From contig JBBIRB010000001.1 of the NCBI GenBank assembly GCA_037442025.1, forward strand, positions 62,001 through 126,000: DNA of 64,000 nt. The letters are read 5' to 3'. This document shows, piece by piece, positions 23,543 to 32,629 of this stretch. The number at the start of each line of letters is the position of its first letter. Positions within the stretch are counted from its first letter, which is position 1. Both the position numbers and the translations under genes were made by a program. The notes beneath the pieces were generated by a model. That model saw only the letters and a program-made list of their open reading frames with translations. It was not told the DNA's origin and did not search any database. The DNA is from UBA2287 sp037442025. GTDB taxonomy: Bacteria; Bacteroidota; Bacteroidia; Bacteroidales; Tenuifilaceae.

Positions 23543-24472
23543 TTAATTTGTGGTTAAATGCTTCCCAGTCATTGATATAAATAGATCATCGAGGGTTATT
23601 TTACGGCATTCAAACCTTAAAAGAGTAATATTATTTATGCTAATAGCATTAAGGAAATGGGGTAACTGCTCAACAATGCTTCGCACAATAAGTTTTCCGG
23701 TGTTGGTTTTTTCGTCCCACATTAATTTTATTATACCATCGCCACAGAAAATGCTACTGTTAATAGCCTCCTTGGTCGAAAATTCAATAATTTCTTTACT
23801 ATTACTCGCATTTAAAAGTTCGATGAGGGTACCCTGAGCCAGTATTTTTCCTTTGTCCATAATTATTATTCTGTCGCACAGGTATTCGGCCTCCTCCATG
23901 TAGTGGGTGGTTAAAATAAGCGAAGTGTTTTTACATTGCTTTAGCGACATAAGAATATTCCATATTTCCCTTCGGGCAGTTGGATCGAGACCCGTTGTGG
24001 GTTCGTCGAGAAGCATAAGCTCCGTATTATTTAATAGGGCAATGGCCAAAGCCAATTTCTGTCGCTGGCCTCCCGAAAGGTTCTGAACGTAGCTCTTACG
24101 CTTATCGTCGAGCCCAACGGTTGTAATTACATCATTAACCCTGCCTTGCGGCAGCCTGTAGAAACTGGCGAAAAGTTGTACCGTTTCGGTTACCCTAAGT
24201 TTATCAATGAATCGGGTTTCTTGCAATGAGAGGCTAATTGTGTTACGTAGCAATTGCTCATTCCCGTTCCATTCCCTTCCCGAAATGAAAATCCGGCCAC
24301 TAGTTGGCTTCTGAATTCCCTCAATCATTTCAACAGTAGTGGTTTTGCCAGCACCGTTGGGCCCAAGCAGGGCCACAAATTCGCCCTTTTTCACGCTAAA
24401 AGTTACACCATCAACGGCTTTTACTTCTCTGAAAGATTTATATATATTTTGTACCTCAAGAATGTTGCTCAT
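23543..24472 (-). CDS. ABC transporter ATP-binding protein
   Basis: 309 aa. Walker A LLGPNGAGKTTTVE at about 34-47, signature NLSGGQRQKLALA, Walker B LMLLDEPTTGLDPTARRE and H-loop LTTHYMEEAEYLCDR. The ~90-aa C-terminal extension is typical of the drug/antibiotic/Na+ export (CcmA/DrrA/NatA) group. Pairs with the ABC-2 permease. Divergent from moxR, with a 207-bp gap that holds the signals described there. Confidence 0.95.
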   Translation of the reverse strand: MSNILEVQNIYKSFREVKAVDGVTFSVKKGEFVALLGPNGAGKTTTVEMIEGIQKPTSGRIFISGREWNGNEQLLRNTISLSLQETRFIDKLRVTETVQLFASFYRLPQGRVNDVITTVGLDDKRKSYVQNLSGGQRQKLALAIALLNNTELMLLDEPTTGLDPTARREIWNILMSLKQCKNTSLILTTHYMEEAEYLCDRIIIMDKGKILAQGTLIELLNASNSKEIIEFSTKEAINSSIFCGDGIIKLMWDEKTNTGKLIVRSIVEQLPHFLNAISINNITLLRFECRKITLDDLFISMTGKHLTTN

Positions 24473-24574
24473 TTTTATTGATTATTTAAATCGAAAGTAA
24501 CTCGTAAAGTTAGCATAATATGGAGACTGCATTTACTATTTTCATCAATTCTTCGTGTTATGATTTCTTATGCA

Positions 24575-24594
24575 TTTTTAACGCTTTTTAACGC
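24575..24594. repeat. Tandem decamer TTTTTAACGC x2 in the ABC/moxR divergent gap
   Basis: Two exact copies side by side, so one helical turn apart, 86 bp upstream of moxR. Could be a regulator binding site or chance. Confidence 0.5.
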
Positions 24595-24642
24595 CAAGTG
24601 CCCCGAATTATCTACAAATTTGCGATTGCATTGTATAAGCGT

Positions 24643-24662
24643 ATTAAACAACTGTGTTTAAT
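24643..24662. promoter_or_regulatory. Perfect inverted repeat upstream of moxR (possible operator)
   Basis: ATTAAACA-ACTG-TGTTTAAT: perfect 8-bp arms with a 4-bp spacer, 17 bp before the moxR ATG. It could be a dimeric regulator site or a weak leader hairpin in front of the whole Bat operon. Confidence 0.5.
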
Positions 24663-24679
24663 GTAAAAATTAAGAATAT

Positions 24680-25690
24680 ATGCAATCTTCAAACGAAACC
24701 GCAATGGTAAACATAAAGGAACTTAATGAGCGCATTCGCCTCGAAAGTTCATTTGTTGATATTATTAACATGGAAATGGGCAAGGTGATTGTTGGGCAGA
24801 AACACCTTGTTGAGAGTTTGCTAATTGGTCTATTGGCTGATGGGCACATCCTCCTCGAAGGGGTTCCGGGTTTGGCTAAAACATTAGCCATTAACACCCT
24901 GGCAAACACCATCGACGCAGGTTTTGCCAGAATTCAGTTCACCCCCGATTTGCTCCCTGCCGACCTTATAGGTACTATGGTTTATAGCCAGAAAAAAGAG
25001 GAGTTCCATGTGAAAAAGGGCCCCATTTTTACCAACTTTGTTTTAGCCGATGAGATTAACCGGGCCCCAGCCAAAGTTCAAAGTGCTTTGCTCGAGGCTA
25101 TGCAGGAAAGGCAAATAACTATTGGCGACCAAACATTTCCGTTACCTTCACCTTTCCTTGTGTTGGCAACACAAAATCCCATTGAGCAGGAGGGAACCTA
25201 CCCATTGCCCGAAGCGCAGGTGGATAGGTTTATGCTGAAGGTGAAAATAACCTACCCTAAGGTTGAAGAGGAAAAACAGATTATGCGCATGAATGCTGCA
25301 TCCCATTTTCCCAAATCGGAAAGGGTAATTAAGCCCGAAGATATTGTGAAAGCTCGTAACGTGGTTCGCGATGTTTACATGGACGAAAAAATTGAAAAGT
25401 ACATTCTCGATATTGTTTTTGCAACCCGTTTCCCAAAGGAATTCAAACTTGAGAAATTTCAACCCATGATAGCTTATGGCGGCTCACCACGTGCCAGTAT
25501 AAATTTAGCATTGGCATCGAAAGCTTTTGCTTTCATCAAGCGCAGGGGGTATGTTATTCCAGAGGATGTTCGTTCGGTTTGTCACGATGTGCTTCGCCAC
25601 AGAATTGGTCTAACATACGAAGCCGAGGCAGAAAATATAACATCTGAGGATATAATTACCGAAATTCTAAATACCATCGAAGTTCCTTAG
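24680..25690 (+). CDS. MoxR-family AAA+ ATPase
   Basis: 336 aa. Walker A LLEGVPGLAKTLA at about 58-70, Walker B NFVLADEINRAPAKVQSALLEAMQERQ, sensor LATQNPIEQEGTYPLPEAQVDRF. MoxR proteins act as chaperone-like ATPases that activate partners carrying VWA domains. Here it is the first gene of a nine-gene unit ending with batE, a layout linked in Bacteroides and other bacteria to aerotolerance and envelope stress. Start ATG 24680 fits; a second Met lies nine codons further in. Confidence 0.95.
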   Translation: MQSSNETAMVNIKELNERIRLESSFVDIINMEMGKVIVGQKHLVESLLIGLLADGHILLEGVPGLAKTLAINTLANTIDAGFARIQFTPDLLPADLIGTMVYSQKKEEFHVKKGPIFTNFVLADEINRAPAKVQSALLEAMQERQITIGDQTFPLPSPFLVLATQNPIEQEGTYPLPEAQVDRFMLKVKITYPKVEEEKQIMRMNAASHFPKSERVIKPEDIVKARNVVRDVYMDEKIEKYILDIVFATRFPKEFKLEKFQPMIAYGGSPRASINLALASKAFAFIKRRGYVIPEDVRSVCHDVLRHRIGLTYEAEAENITSEDIITEILNTIEVP

Positions 25691-25693
25691 GCA

Positions 25694-26116
25694 ATGAGTT
25701 TTTCTTTTCGCCATACAATTTCACTTGTGTTTCTGTTGGCGCTCTGTTTCCCCAGCAGCAGTCAAAACTATATTGGCTTACATAAAGAAGAAATTAGGGA
25801 AAGGGTAAGGCAAGAGCAGCAAGGGTTTGTTTTTACTAAGGAAATTGAAAATGGCGATAAGAGTTTCATTAAGTTCGAAAACACTTTTGAGGAGCAAACT
25901 TTGCTCTTTGTACTTAACGCAAAAGGCTACTGTACTAGCGTTTCGAGGATGTATAATACATGGTTATTCAATCGTATAAAAACCGATCTCGATTCAAAAT
26001 TCAAACCTGCTGGCGACCATCGTTGGATTGAAACCCTGCAAGGTAAAGAGTTTGAGGTACTTCTTCGGAAAAGCGAATGGTTTATTACAGTAGTTACATT
26101 ACCACTGAAAAAGTAA
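25694..26116 (+). CDS. Small exported protein of unknown function inside the moxR-bat operon
   Basis: 140 aa. Signal peptide (SLVFLLALCFPSSSQ), then a compact domain NYIGLHKEEIRERVRQE... with a single Cys and alternating charged/aromatic residues. No family recognised. It starts 3 bp after moxR and ends 7 bp before the DUF58 gene, so it belongs to the operon. In the Bat operons I know, moxR is followed directly by the DUF58 gene, which makes this an accessory member, perhaps a periplasmic partner of the Bat complex (inference). Confidence 0.8.
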   Translation: MSFSFRHTISLVFLLALCFPSSSQNYIGLHKEEIRERVRQEQQGFVFTKEIENGDKSFIKFENTFEEQTLLFVLNAKGYCTSVSRMYNTWLFNRIKTDLDSKFKPAGDHRWIETLQGKEFEVLLRKSEWFITVVTLPLKK

Positions 26117-26123
26117 AAATGCC

Positions 26124-27011
26124 ATGGATGCATCGGAACTTATAAAACGGGTTCGAAAAATTGAGATCAAAACGCGGGGGCTCTCAAGGCATATTTTTGC
26201 AGGGCAGTACCATAGCGCGTTCAAAGGCAGGGGTATGGCTTTCAGCGAGGTGCGCGAATACCAGTATGGCGACGATATTCGAAATATCGATTGGAATGTA
26301 ACGGCCCGTTTCAATTCACCCTTCGTTAAGGTTTACGAAGAGGAACGCGAACTTACAGTAATGCTTTTGGTTGATGTGAGCGGTTCACGCATGTTTGGAA
26401 CTACCAATTACCTTAAAAAGAATGTTATTACCGAAATATCGGCTGTTCTCTCTTTTTCTGCAATTCAGAACAACGATAAAATTGGGGTTATTCTTTTCAG
26501 CGATAAGGTTGAACTTTTTATTCCCCCCAAAAAGGGTAGAACCCACATTCTCCATATTATCCGTCAGCTCATTGGCTTCACGCCAAAAAGTAGGGGGACT
26601 AACCTGTCGGAAGCGCTTCGTTTCCTTACTAATGCCATAAAGAAACGTTGTACCGCTTTTGTGCTGAGCGATTTTATGGATTACAACCAGGGTGCTACCG
26701 AAACCAATTTCGAGGAGGCGCTCCGTATTGCCGGCAACAAGCACGATGTGGTAGCCATTAGGGTTTTCGATCCAAGGGAGTCACAATTGCCCCCACTGGG
26801 GCTCATTAAAATGAAAGATGCCGAAACCGATGGTTTTGTGTGGATTGACAGCTCGAGTTTGGCTGTTAGAAACCATTTTGAAAAGCACTGGCAAAAAAGC
26901 GAAGCCCTTCTGAAACAAACCTTTTCAAAGTGCCAAATCGATTCCACTGCCATTGCTACCGATCAGGATTATGTGAAGCCCCTCATTAAACTTTTTAAAT
27001 TACGTTCGTAA
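26124..27011 (+). CDS. DUF58 protein of the Bat operon
   Basis: 295 aa. The DUF58 signature GRGMAFSEVREYQYGDDIRNIDWNVTAR is at about 34-60, followed by a VWA-like fold with MLLVDVSGSRMFG in MIDAS position (DxSGS). Probably the VWA-like client of MoxR in the cytoplasm. No membrane helix. Fourteen-codon gene ends and gaps of 7-9 bp on both sides indicate cotranscription. Confidence 0.92.
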   Translation: MDASELIKRVRKIEIKTRGLSRHIFAGQYHSAFKGRGMAFSEVREYQYGDDIRNIDWNVTARFNSPFVKVYEEERELTVMLLVDVSGSRMFGTTNYLKKNVITEISAVLSFSAIQNNDKIGVILFSDKVELFIPPKKGRTHILHIIRQLIGFTPKSRGTNLSEALRFLTNAIKKRCTAFVLSDFMDYNQGATETNFEEALRIAGNKHDVVAIRVFDPRESQLPPLGLIKMKDAETDGFVWIDSSSLAVRNHFEKHWQKSEALLKQTFSKCQIDSTAIATDQDYVKPLIKLFKLRS

Positions 27012-27020
27012 TGTTTTAAT

Positions 27021-28046
27021 ATGATGCGATTTGCTAAATATTATATTCTTCTAATTGTTTTGTTGGTTGCTCTGCCTCTATTCACATTGGCCCAACTTCC
27101 GCAGTACGAGTTTAAGGCATCGGTAAGCAAAGACACGATTACAATTGGCGACCAAATAGAATTCAACATTCTGGTTGCCTTACCCAAAGGTTATACTTTC
27201 CGTTTTTCAGCACATACCGATACTATTGCAAAGGGCATTGAAATCGTTCAGCCCTTCCGAATCGATACCCTTAATACCGCAGCCGACCGAACTGAGTATA
27301 TATACAAACTTCTTATAACTTCGTTCGATAGCGGAGTTCACAGAATTGCTCCCCAGAAAATAGCATTTGGTGCTAGTGAACCCTTTGATACGGTTCAAAC
27401 CGCAGCGGTTTGGCTTACAGTAAAAACTGTTCCTCGCGATACTACAGTTGCCGATATTTTCGACATCAAACAGCCTCTCGATGAGCCTATTACTTTTGCC
27501 GAAATTGCACCCTGGGTGGGCGGAACCATACTCCTTGGCGCACTTATATTCCTTTTGGTATTGCTAATTAGAAGGTTATTGCAACGAAAACCAATTGTTT
27601 TATTCGAAAAACCAAAAGACCCTGCCCATGTGGTTGCACTCAGAAAATTGCAATTAATATTCGATTCCAAACGTTGGTTCGACGACGATTACAAGGCATT
27701 TCATTCCGAAGTTACCGAAATAGTTCGCGAATACATCGAAGGCCGATTTGGTATTCCGGCCCTGGAGCAAACCACTATGGATATTGTTCATTCATTCCAA
27801 AGGGACAATGTAATTCCGAAGGCACTTTTCGATAAGTTTTTCGAAAACTTTGCAACATCCGATTTAGTAAAATTTGCCAAGTATTCACCCTCAGTTTCGG
27901 AGAATGAGTCGCTCCTCAAGTTTGCATTCGATTTTGTAAACGAAACTAAACCAGTTGAGGAGGTTCCAACCAATAGTGAACAAAGAAAAGATAACGACCC
28001 CGATAAAATGGGTATTACCAATTCAGAAAAGAGAGTTGAACTATGA
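27021..28046 (+). CDS. Membrane-anchored exported protein of the Bat operon
   Basis: 341 aa. Signal peptide (about 7-25), a beta-rich periplasmic domain (about 26-160; FKASVSKDTITIGDQIEFNI, resembling the N-terminal part of BatD), one membrane helix at about 171-191 (VGGTILLGALIFLLVLLI) and a helical cytoplasmic tail with YKAFHSEVTEIVREYIEGRFG, a pattern also present near the C-terminus of BatD. It is the unnamed gene commonly found between DUF58 and batA. ATGA overlap with batA (28043-28046) indicates coupled translation. Confidence 0.85.
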   Translation: MMRFAKYYILLIVLLVALPLFTLAQLPQYEFKASVSKDTITIGDQIEFNILVALPKGYTFRFSAHTDTIAKGIEIVQPFRIDTLNTAADRTEYIYKLLITSFDSGVHRIAPQKIAFGASEPFDTVQTAAVWLTVKTVPRDTTVADIFDIKQPLDEPITFAEIAPWVGGTILLGALIFLLVLLIRRLLQRKPIVLFEKPKDPAHVVALRKLQLIFDSKRWFDDDYKAFHSEVTEIVREYIEGRFGIPALEQTTMDIVHSFQRDNVIPKALFDKFFENFATSDLVKFAKYSPSVSENESLLKFAFDFVNETKPVEEVPTNSEQRKDNDPDKMGITNSEKRVEL

Positions 28047-29035
28047 GCGGAATAGCCTTTGCACACCCAGCCGTTTTATATTTGCTGCTTCTGCTACCTG
28101 CATTGGTTGCTTGGTATATTTTCCGGCAGCGCGACCCCGATGCAAGCATTCAGTTTTCTGGAATACAAAGGTTTGCTGATGCTCCCAAATCATTACGAGT
28201 TTACCTGCGCCATGTGCCATTTGCGTTGAGGATGCTAGCCATTGTGTTCCTTATAATTGCCCTAGCTCGACCCCAATCTACCAATTCAATTAAGAATGTT
28301 CAAACCGAAGGCATTGATATTGTAATTGCTCTCGATATTTCAACCAGTATGCTGGCTCGCGACTTCAAACCCGATCGAATTGAGGCGGCTAAGGAAATTG
28401 GCATTCAATTCATTTCGGGGAGGCGGAACGACAGGTTGGGCTTGGTTGTTTTTGCTGGCGAAAGTTTTACGCTTTGTCCTCTAACTACCGACCATGCTTC
28501 GGTTATTAACCTGTTTAAAGATGTAAAAACTGGGCTAATTGAGGATGGAACTGCCATTGGATCGGGGTTGGCTACCGCAATATCCAGACTTAAAGATAGC
28601 GATGCCGTAAGCCGTGTTATTATCCTTCTGACCGACGGAGTTAACAATAGGGGTGAAATTGCACCCATTACAGCTGCCGAAATTGCAAAAACATACGGAA
28701 TTAGGGTTTACACTGTGGGAGTTGGAACGCAAGGCGAAGCACCTTATCCGGTTCAAACCCCATTTGGCCTTCGTTACCAGAATGTGAAAGTTGAAATGGA
28801 CGAACCTTTAATGCAGGATATTGCCAAAATTACCGGGGGGCAGTATTTTAGAGCGCGCGATAACATGGCACTTAAGAGGGTTTATGAAGAAATTGATAGG
28901 TTGGAGCGTACGAAAATAGAAGTTACCGAATTCAGCAAAAAACAGGAAGAATTCCGACGGTTTGCTGTGTTTGCCCTGATTCTACTGGCAGCCGATTTAT
29001 TGCTCAGAACAACTCTGTTTCGAAGTATACCATAA
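28043..29035 (+). CDS. batA: Aerotolerance protein BatA (VWA domain)
   Basis: 330 aa. Two N-terminal helices (AVLYLLLLLPALVAWYIF; AIVFLIIALARPQ) frame a short loop, then a von Willebrand factor A domain at about 88-290 with MIDAS DISTSM, the downstream Thr in CPLTTDHASV and LLTDGVNNRG; a last helix at about 309-328 anchors it. BatA is an inner-membrane protein with a periplasmic or cytoplasmic metal-binding VWA domain, assigned to oxidative/envelope stress tolerance in Bacteroides. Its start overlaps the previous stop. Confidence 0.93.
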   Translation: MSGIAFAHPAVLYLLLLLPALVAWYIFRQRDPDASIQFSGIQRFADAPKSLRVYLRHVPFALRMLAIVFLIIALARPQSTNSIKNVQTEGIDIVIALDISTSMLARDFKPDRIEAAKEIGIQFISGRRNDRLGLVVFAGESFTLCPLTTDHASVINLFKDVKTGLIEDGTAIGSGLATAISRLKDSDAVSRVIILLTDGVNNRGEIAPITAAEIAKTYGIRVYTVGVGTQGEAPYPVQTPFGLRYQNVKVEMDEPLMQDIAKITGGQYFRARDNMALKRVYEEIDRLERTKIEVTEFSKKQEEFRRFAVFALILLAADLLLRTTLFRSIP

Positions 29036-29054
29036 ATAAATAAAGAGGTTAATT

Positions 29055-30092
29055 ATGTTTCGCTTTTCGCATACCGAGTATTTTTACCTTTTAGGTATTG
29101 TTCCAATACTTTTGTCGGTTTATTTCATCTCATTCTATTATCGTAAACGCAGAATTTCGCTATTCGGAAATTTAGCATTATTGCGGGATCTAATGCCTGG
29201 GGTTTCGTTCCGAAGGGGGTGGATTAAATTTATTTTTGCACTTATGGCCGTTTCAGCCATTGCTGCTGCCATTGCTGGTCCACAGTTCGGATCGAGGCTA
29301 ACCGAGGTGAAGCGTAAAGGTATTGAAATTATCATTGCCCTCGATGTGTCCAACAGCATGCTGGCGCAGGATATTAGACCAAACCGGCTCGAAAGAGCAA
29401 AACTTGCCATTAATCAACTGGTCGACAGGCTAACCAACGACCGGATTGGTCTTATTGTTTTTGCGGGCGATGCCTATGTACAATTACCTGTAACCAGCGA
29501 TTATGTTTCGGCTAAAATGTTCCTTTCATCCATTGGCCCTGGTATTGTTCCCAAGCAGGGCACTGCAATAGGTGCAGCTATTGGCCTGGCCTCCAATTCG
29601 TTTAGTTTGAATGAAGAAACAAAGAAGGTTCTCATTATCATTTCCGATGGGGAGAACCATGAAGATAACCCCTTAGAAACTGCAAAGGTTGCAGCTCAAA
29701 AAGGGATTAAAATTCATACTATAGGAATCGGATCGGCGCAGGGATCACCGATCCCTATGCCATCGGCCCACGGAGGAACCGATTTTTTAAAGGATAAGGA
29801 GGGGAATGTGGTTGTTAGCCGCCTCGACGAGCAAACACTTTCGCAAATTGCCGTTACCGGCAACGGAAATTATGTTAGGGCAACCAATACGCAATTAGGA
29901 TTGCTTCCGCTTTTCGATGAAATTAACCGTATGGAACGCGCCGAGTTTAAAGAGAAGGTTTATGCCGACTTCGACGATCAGTTTCAATATTTACTGGCTC
30001 TGGCACTCATTATTCTAGTTGTCGACTTTTTTATACTCGAACGCAAGAATCGCTGGCTTCAGCAGCTCAATTTATTTGGAAGGAACAATTAA
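29055..30092 (+). CDS. batB: Aerotolerance protein BatB (VWA domain)
   Basis: 345 aa, a paralogue of BatA with the same layout: N-terminal helices, VWA domain with ALDVSNSMLAQDIRPNRL (MIDAS), LPVTSDYVSAKMF and IISDGENHEDNP, C-terminal helix (YLLALALIILVVDFFIL). Nineteen bases after batA, with AGAGG placed before the ATG. BatA and BatB probably form the VWA pair acted on by MoxR. Confidence 0.93.
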   Translation: MFRFSHTEYFYLLGIVPILLSVYFISFYYRKRRISLFGNLALLRDLMPGVSFRRGWIKFIFALMAVSAIAAAIAGPQFGSRLTEVKRKGIEIIIALDVSNSMLAQDIRPNRLERAKLAINQLVDRLTNDRIGLIVFAGDAYVQLPVTSDYVSAKMFLSSIGPGIVPKQGTAIGAAIGLASNSFSLNEETKKVLIIISDGENHEDNPLETAKVAAQKGIKIHTIGIGSAQGSPIPMPSAHGGTDFLKDKEGNVVVSRLDEQTLSQIAVTGNGNYVRATNTQLGLLPLFDEINRMERAEFKEKVYADFDDQFQYLLALALIILVVDFFILERKNRWLQQLNLFGRNN

Positions 30093-30102
30093 TTTTTTGG
30101 GT

Positions 30103-30804
30103 ATGAAAACAAAATTGATTTTAATAGCTACTCTAATATCGATTGCACTTTCTTCAATAGCCCAAACCGAGCGGAGCTACATTAGGCAGGGCAACAGGGA
30201 GTTTAAGAAAGAGCAATACCTCGATTCTGAAATTTCGTACCGCTCTGCTCTCGAAAAGAATCCAACCTCGGTTAAAGGGAATTTTAACCTGGGTGGGTCG
30301 CTTTTTAAACAGGATAAATTCGACGAAGCCAAAGGCACTTTTGAAGGAATTACACAATCGGGGGCCGATGCCAATATTCGAGCAAAAGCTTTTCATAATT
30401 TGGGAAATACCCTGTTTAAACAGCAAAAATTTGCCGAGGCAGCCGATGCGTATAAAAGTGCTTTGCGCCTGAACCCTGCCGATTCGGAAACCAAATACAA
30501 CTTATCGGAGGTGCTTCGTATGCTGCGAGAGCAGCAGAACCAGCAGAACCAAGGCGACGGGAAAGGTAAGGATGATGAGAAGCAAAATGATAAAAATGAC
30601 GACAAGCAGAAACAAAACGACCCGCAGGATAAACAAGACGATAAGAACCAACAGAATAAACAGCAGCCTCAGGAGCAAAAGATATCCCCGGAGGATGCAA
30701 AGAGAATGCTTGAAGCTATACAGAAAAATGAGCGCAATGTGCAGCAAAAAGTCTTAGAAAAACAGGCCAAAGAGGTTAAAGTTAGGGTTGATAAGAACTG
30801 GTAA
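30103..30804 (+). CDS. batC: Aerotolerance protein BatC (TPR)
   Basis: 233 aa from ATG 30103. The open frame extends upstream to 30019, but that part overlaps batB and the sequence from 30103 is a clear signal peptide (MKTKLILIATLISIALSSIAQ). Tetratricopeptide repeats at about 25-140 (AFHNLGNTLFKQQKFAEAADAYKSALRLNPADSETKYNLSE), then a strongly hydrophilic Q/N/K/D-rich stretch (about 140-200) and a helical basic tail. Periplasmic TPR adaptor of the Bat complex. Confidence 0.9.
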   Translation: MKTKLILIATLISIALSSIAQTERSYIRQGNREFKKEQYLDSEISYRSALEKNPTSVKGNFNLGGSLFKQDKFDEAKGTFEGITQSGADANIRAKAFHNLGNTLFKQQKFAEAADAYKSALRLNPADSETKYNLSEVLRMLREQQNQQNQGDGKGKDDEKQNDKNDDKQKQNDPQDKQDDKNQQNKQQPQEQKISPEDAKRMLEAIQKNERNVQQKVLEKQAKEVKVRVDKNW

Positions 30805-30814
30805 AGGAATGGTT

Positions 30815-32623
30815 ATGAAAAGATTGATAAATACCGCTTTCGTTACTCTTATGGCCCTAGCAGCCTTGGGGCAGGATGTAGAGTTTAAAGTTTCGGCCCC
30901 AAACGTTGTGGCTGTTGGTGAGCAGTTTCGAATAGTTTTTACGTTAAATTCAAGGCCCCAGGAGTTTGTACCGCCATCATTCTCAAATTTCTATGTTTTA
31001 GCAGGCCCAAGTATTTCACAAAATTATAGTTCAGAATATATAAATGGGAAGTTTACACAAAATAGTTCATTCACATATACATATATACTCGAAGCAACTA
31101 CTGAAGGGAAGTTTGTTATTGAATCGGCTAAAGCAACAATTTCTAAAAAGAACTACCAGTCTGAGCCTTACGCCATAGAAGTTGTAAAGCCCGGAGGTGG
31201 TCAATCGCGTTCAGAACAAAGTGCAAACCAAACGTCGGGCAATGAGTCTACCGATGAGTTGGAGGAAACATACCTGTCTACTGAAATAGACAGAAGCACA
31301 GCATTCAGGGGTCAACCCATTTTAGTTACTCTAAAAATTTATACCCGACAGAACGTTGCAGGATTCGAAGAATTCAAATTTCCTCAATTCGTAGGTTTTT
31401 GGAATCAGGAGGTTGAAACGCCTAATAACATTCAGTTTCAACGTAAGAACATAAACGGACGGATTTACAACGAGGGAGTTCTTCGAAAATTCCTTCTATT
31501 TCCGCAACAAACTGGCGAAATTACAATTGACCCCTTCGAGAGTATTGTGCTACTCCAGCAGCGTGCCGCTAGAAACCAGTCGCTTTTCGACGATATTTTT
31601 GGAATGTACCAAACCGTTCGCAAGCGAATGGTAAGTAAACCCGTAAAAATTCGAATAAAAGATTTACCTGCTAATGCTCCTGCCTCATTCAATGGGGCTG
31701 TTGGTCGTTTCAATATGGAAGTTTCAGCCGATAAGCCTGAACTAAAAACTAACGAGGCGGTAACTGTAAAAGTAAAAATTTCGGGAAGCGGCAATATTCG
31801 ATTAATTGAAGCACCCAAAATCCAATTTCCCTCTGGTTTCGAAACCTTCGATCCGAAGGTAAACGAAAGTATTAGCACTACTTCGGAGGGAGCAAAGGGC
31901 TTTAAGGCTATCGATTATGTGGCCATTCCTCGTACACCCGGAAATTACAGTATTGAGAGGGTTGAATTCAGCTATTTCGATCCGGTTCAAGAAAAGTACG
32001 TTACCCTTAAATCGAAACCTATATCGTTCTCCATTGAAGCCGATGGTAGTCAGCCACAGGGAATGCAAATGGTAGGCTTTGGTAAGGAGGAAGTTAAGTT
32101 TATTGGTAAGGATATTCGATATATCATAACCTCCGTTCCTAAATTCACAATGGGGTGGGGGAACTTCTACGGATCTTCAAGTTATTGGCTATTATTATTG
32201 CTTGTAATTGCTTTGGCTATAGTAGTCTTTGTTTTCATCAAGAACCGTCGTCGATATATGGGCAACATAGCCTTGGTCCGAACCCGAAGAGCCAATAAGG
32301 TGGCCCGAAAGCGCCTTGCCTCTGCATACGAATATATGAAGGCGCAAAATTCAGATCGTTTCTACGACGAACTGCTTCGTTGCATGTGGGGCTATACTGC
32401 CGATAAATTAAATATTCCGCTTGCTGTTTTAGGTAGCGAAAGTGCCAAGGAAACCCTAATTGATCACAATGTGGCCGAAGAGGATGTTGCTGAATTTTTA
32501 AGAATTGTTGCCGAGTGCGAGTATGCACGCTATGCACCCGGCTCTACTCAGGCACAAATGGATGGTTTATACCAAAGCGCCCATTCTCTTGTATCGAAAT
32601 TAGAGGACATAATAAAAAGGTGA
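30815..32623 (+). CDS. batD: Aerotolerance protein BatD
   Basis: 602 aa from ATG 30815, chosen because AAAGGA lies at a proper distance; ATG 30809 abuts it. Signal peptide MKRLINTAFVTLMALAALGQ, repeated Ig-like beta domains through about 430 (VEFKVSAPNVVAVGEQFRI; STEIDRSTAFRGQPILVTL; VSADKPELKTNEAVTVKV), a membrane helix at about 452-471 and a helical cytoplasmic tail (SAYEYMKAQNSDRFYDELL). Matches the BatD layout of a large periplasmic protein with one anchor. Confidence 0.92.
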   Translation: MKRLINTAFVTLMALAALGQDVEFKVSAPNVVAVGEQFRIVFTLNSRPQEFVPPSFSNFYVLAGPSISQNYSSEYINGKFTQNSSFTYTYILEATTEGKFVIESAKATISKKNYQSEPYAIEVVKPGGGQSRSEQSANQTSGNESTDELEETYLSTEIDRSTAFRGQPILVTLKIYTRQNVAGFEEFKFPQFVGFWNQEVETPNNIQFQRKNINGRIYNEGVLRKFLLFPQQTGEITIDPFESIVLLQQRAARNQSLFDDIFGMYQTVRKRMVSKPVKIRIKDLPANAPASFNGAVGRFNMEVSADKPELKTNEAVTVKVKISGSGNIRLIEAPKIQFPSGFETFDPKVNESISTTSEGAKGFKAIDYVAIPRTPGNYSIERVEFSYFDPVQEKYVTLKSKPISFSIEADGSQPQGMQMVGFGKEEVKFIGKDIRYIITSVPKFTMGWGNFYGSSSYWLLLLLVIALAIVVFVFIKNRRRYMGNIALVRTRRANKVARKRLASAYEYMKAQNSDRFYDELLRCMWGYTADKLNIPLAVLGSESAKETLIDHNVAEEDVAEFLRIVAECEYARYAPGSTQAQMDGLYQSAHSLVSKLEDIIKR

Positions 32624-32629
32624 TTTACT

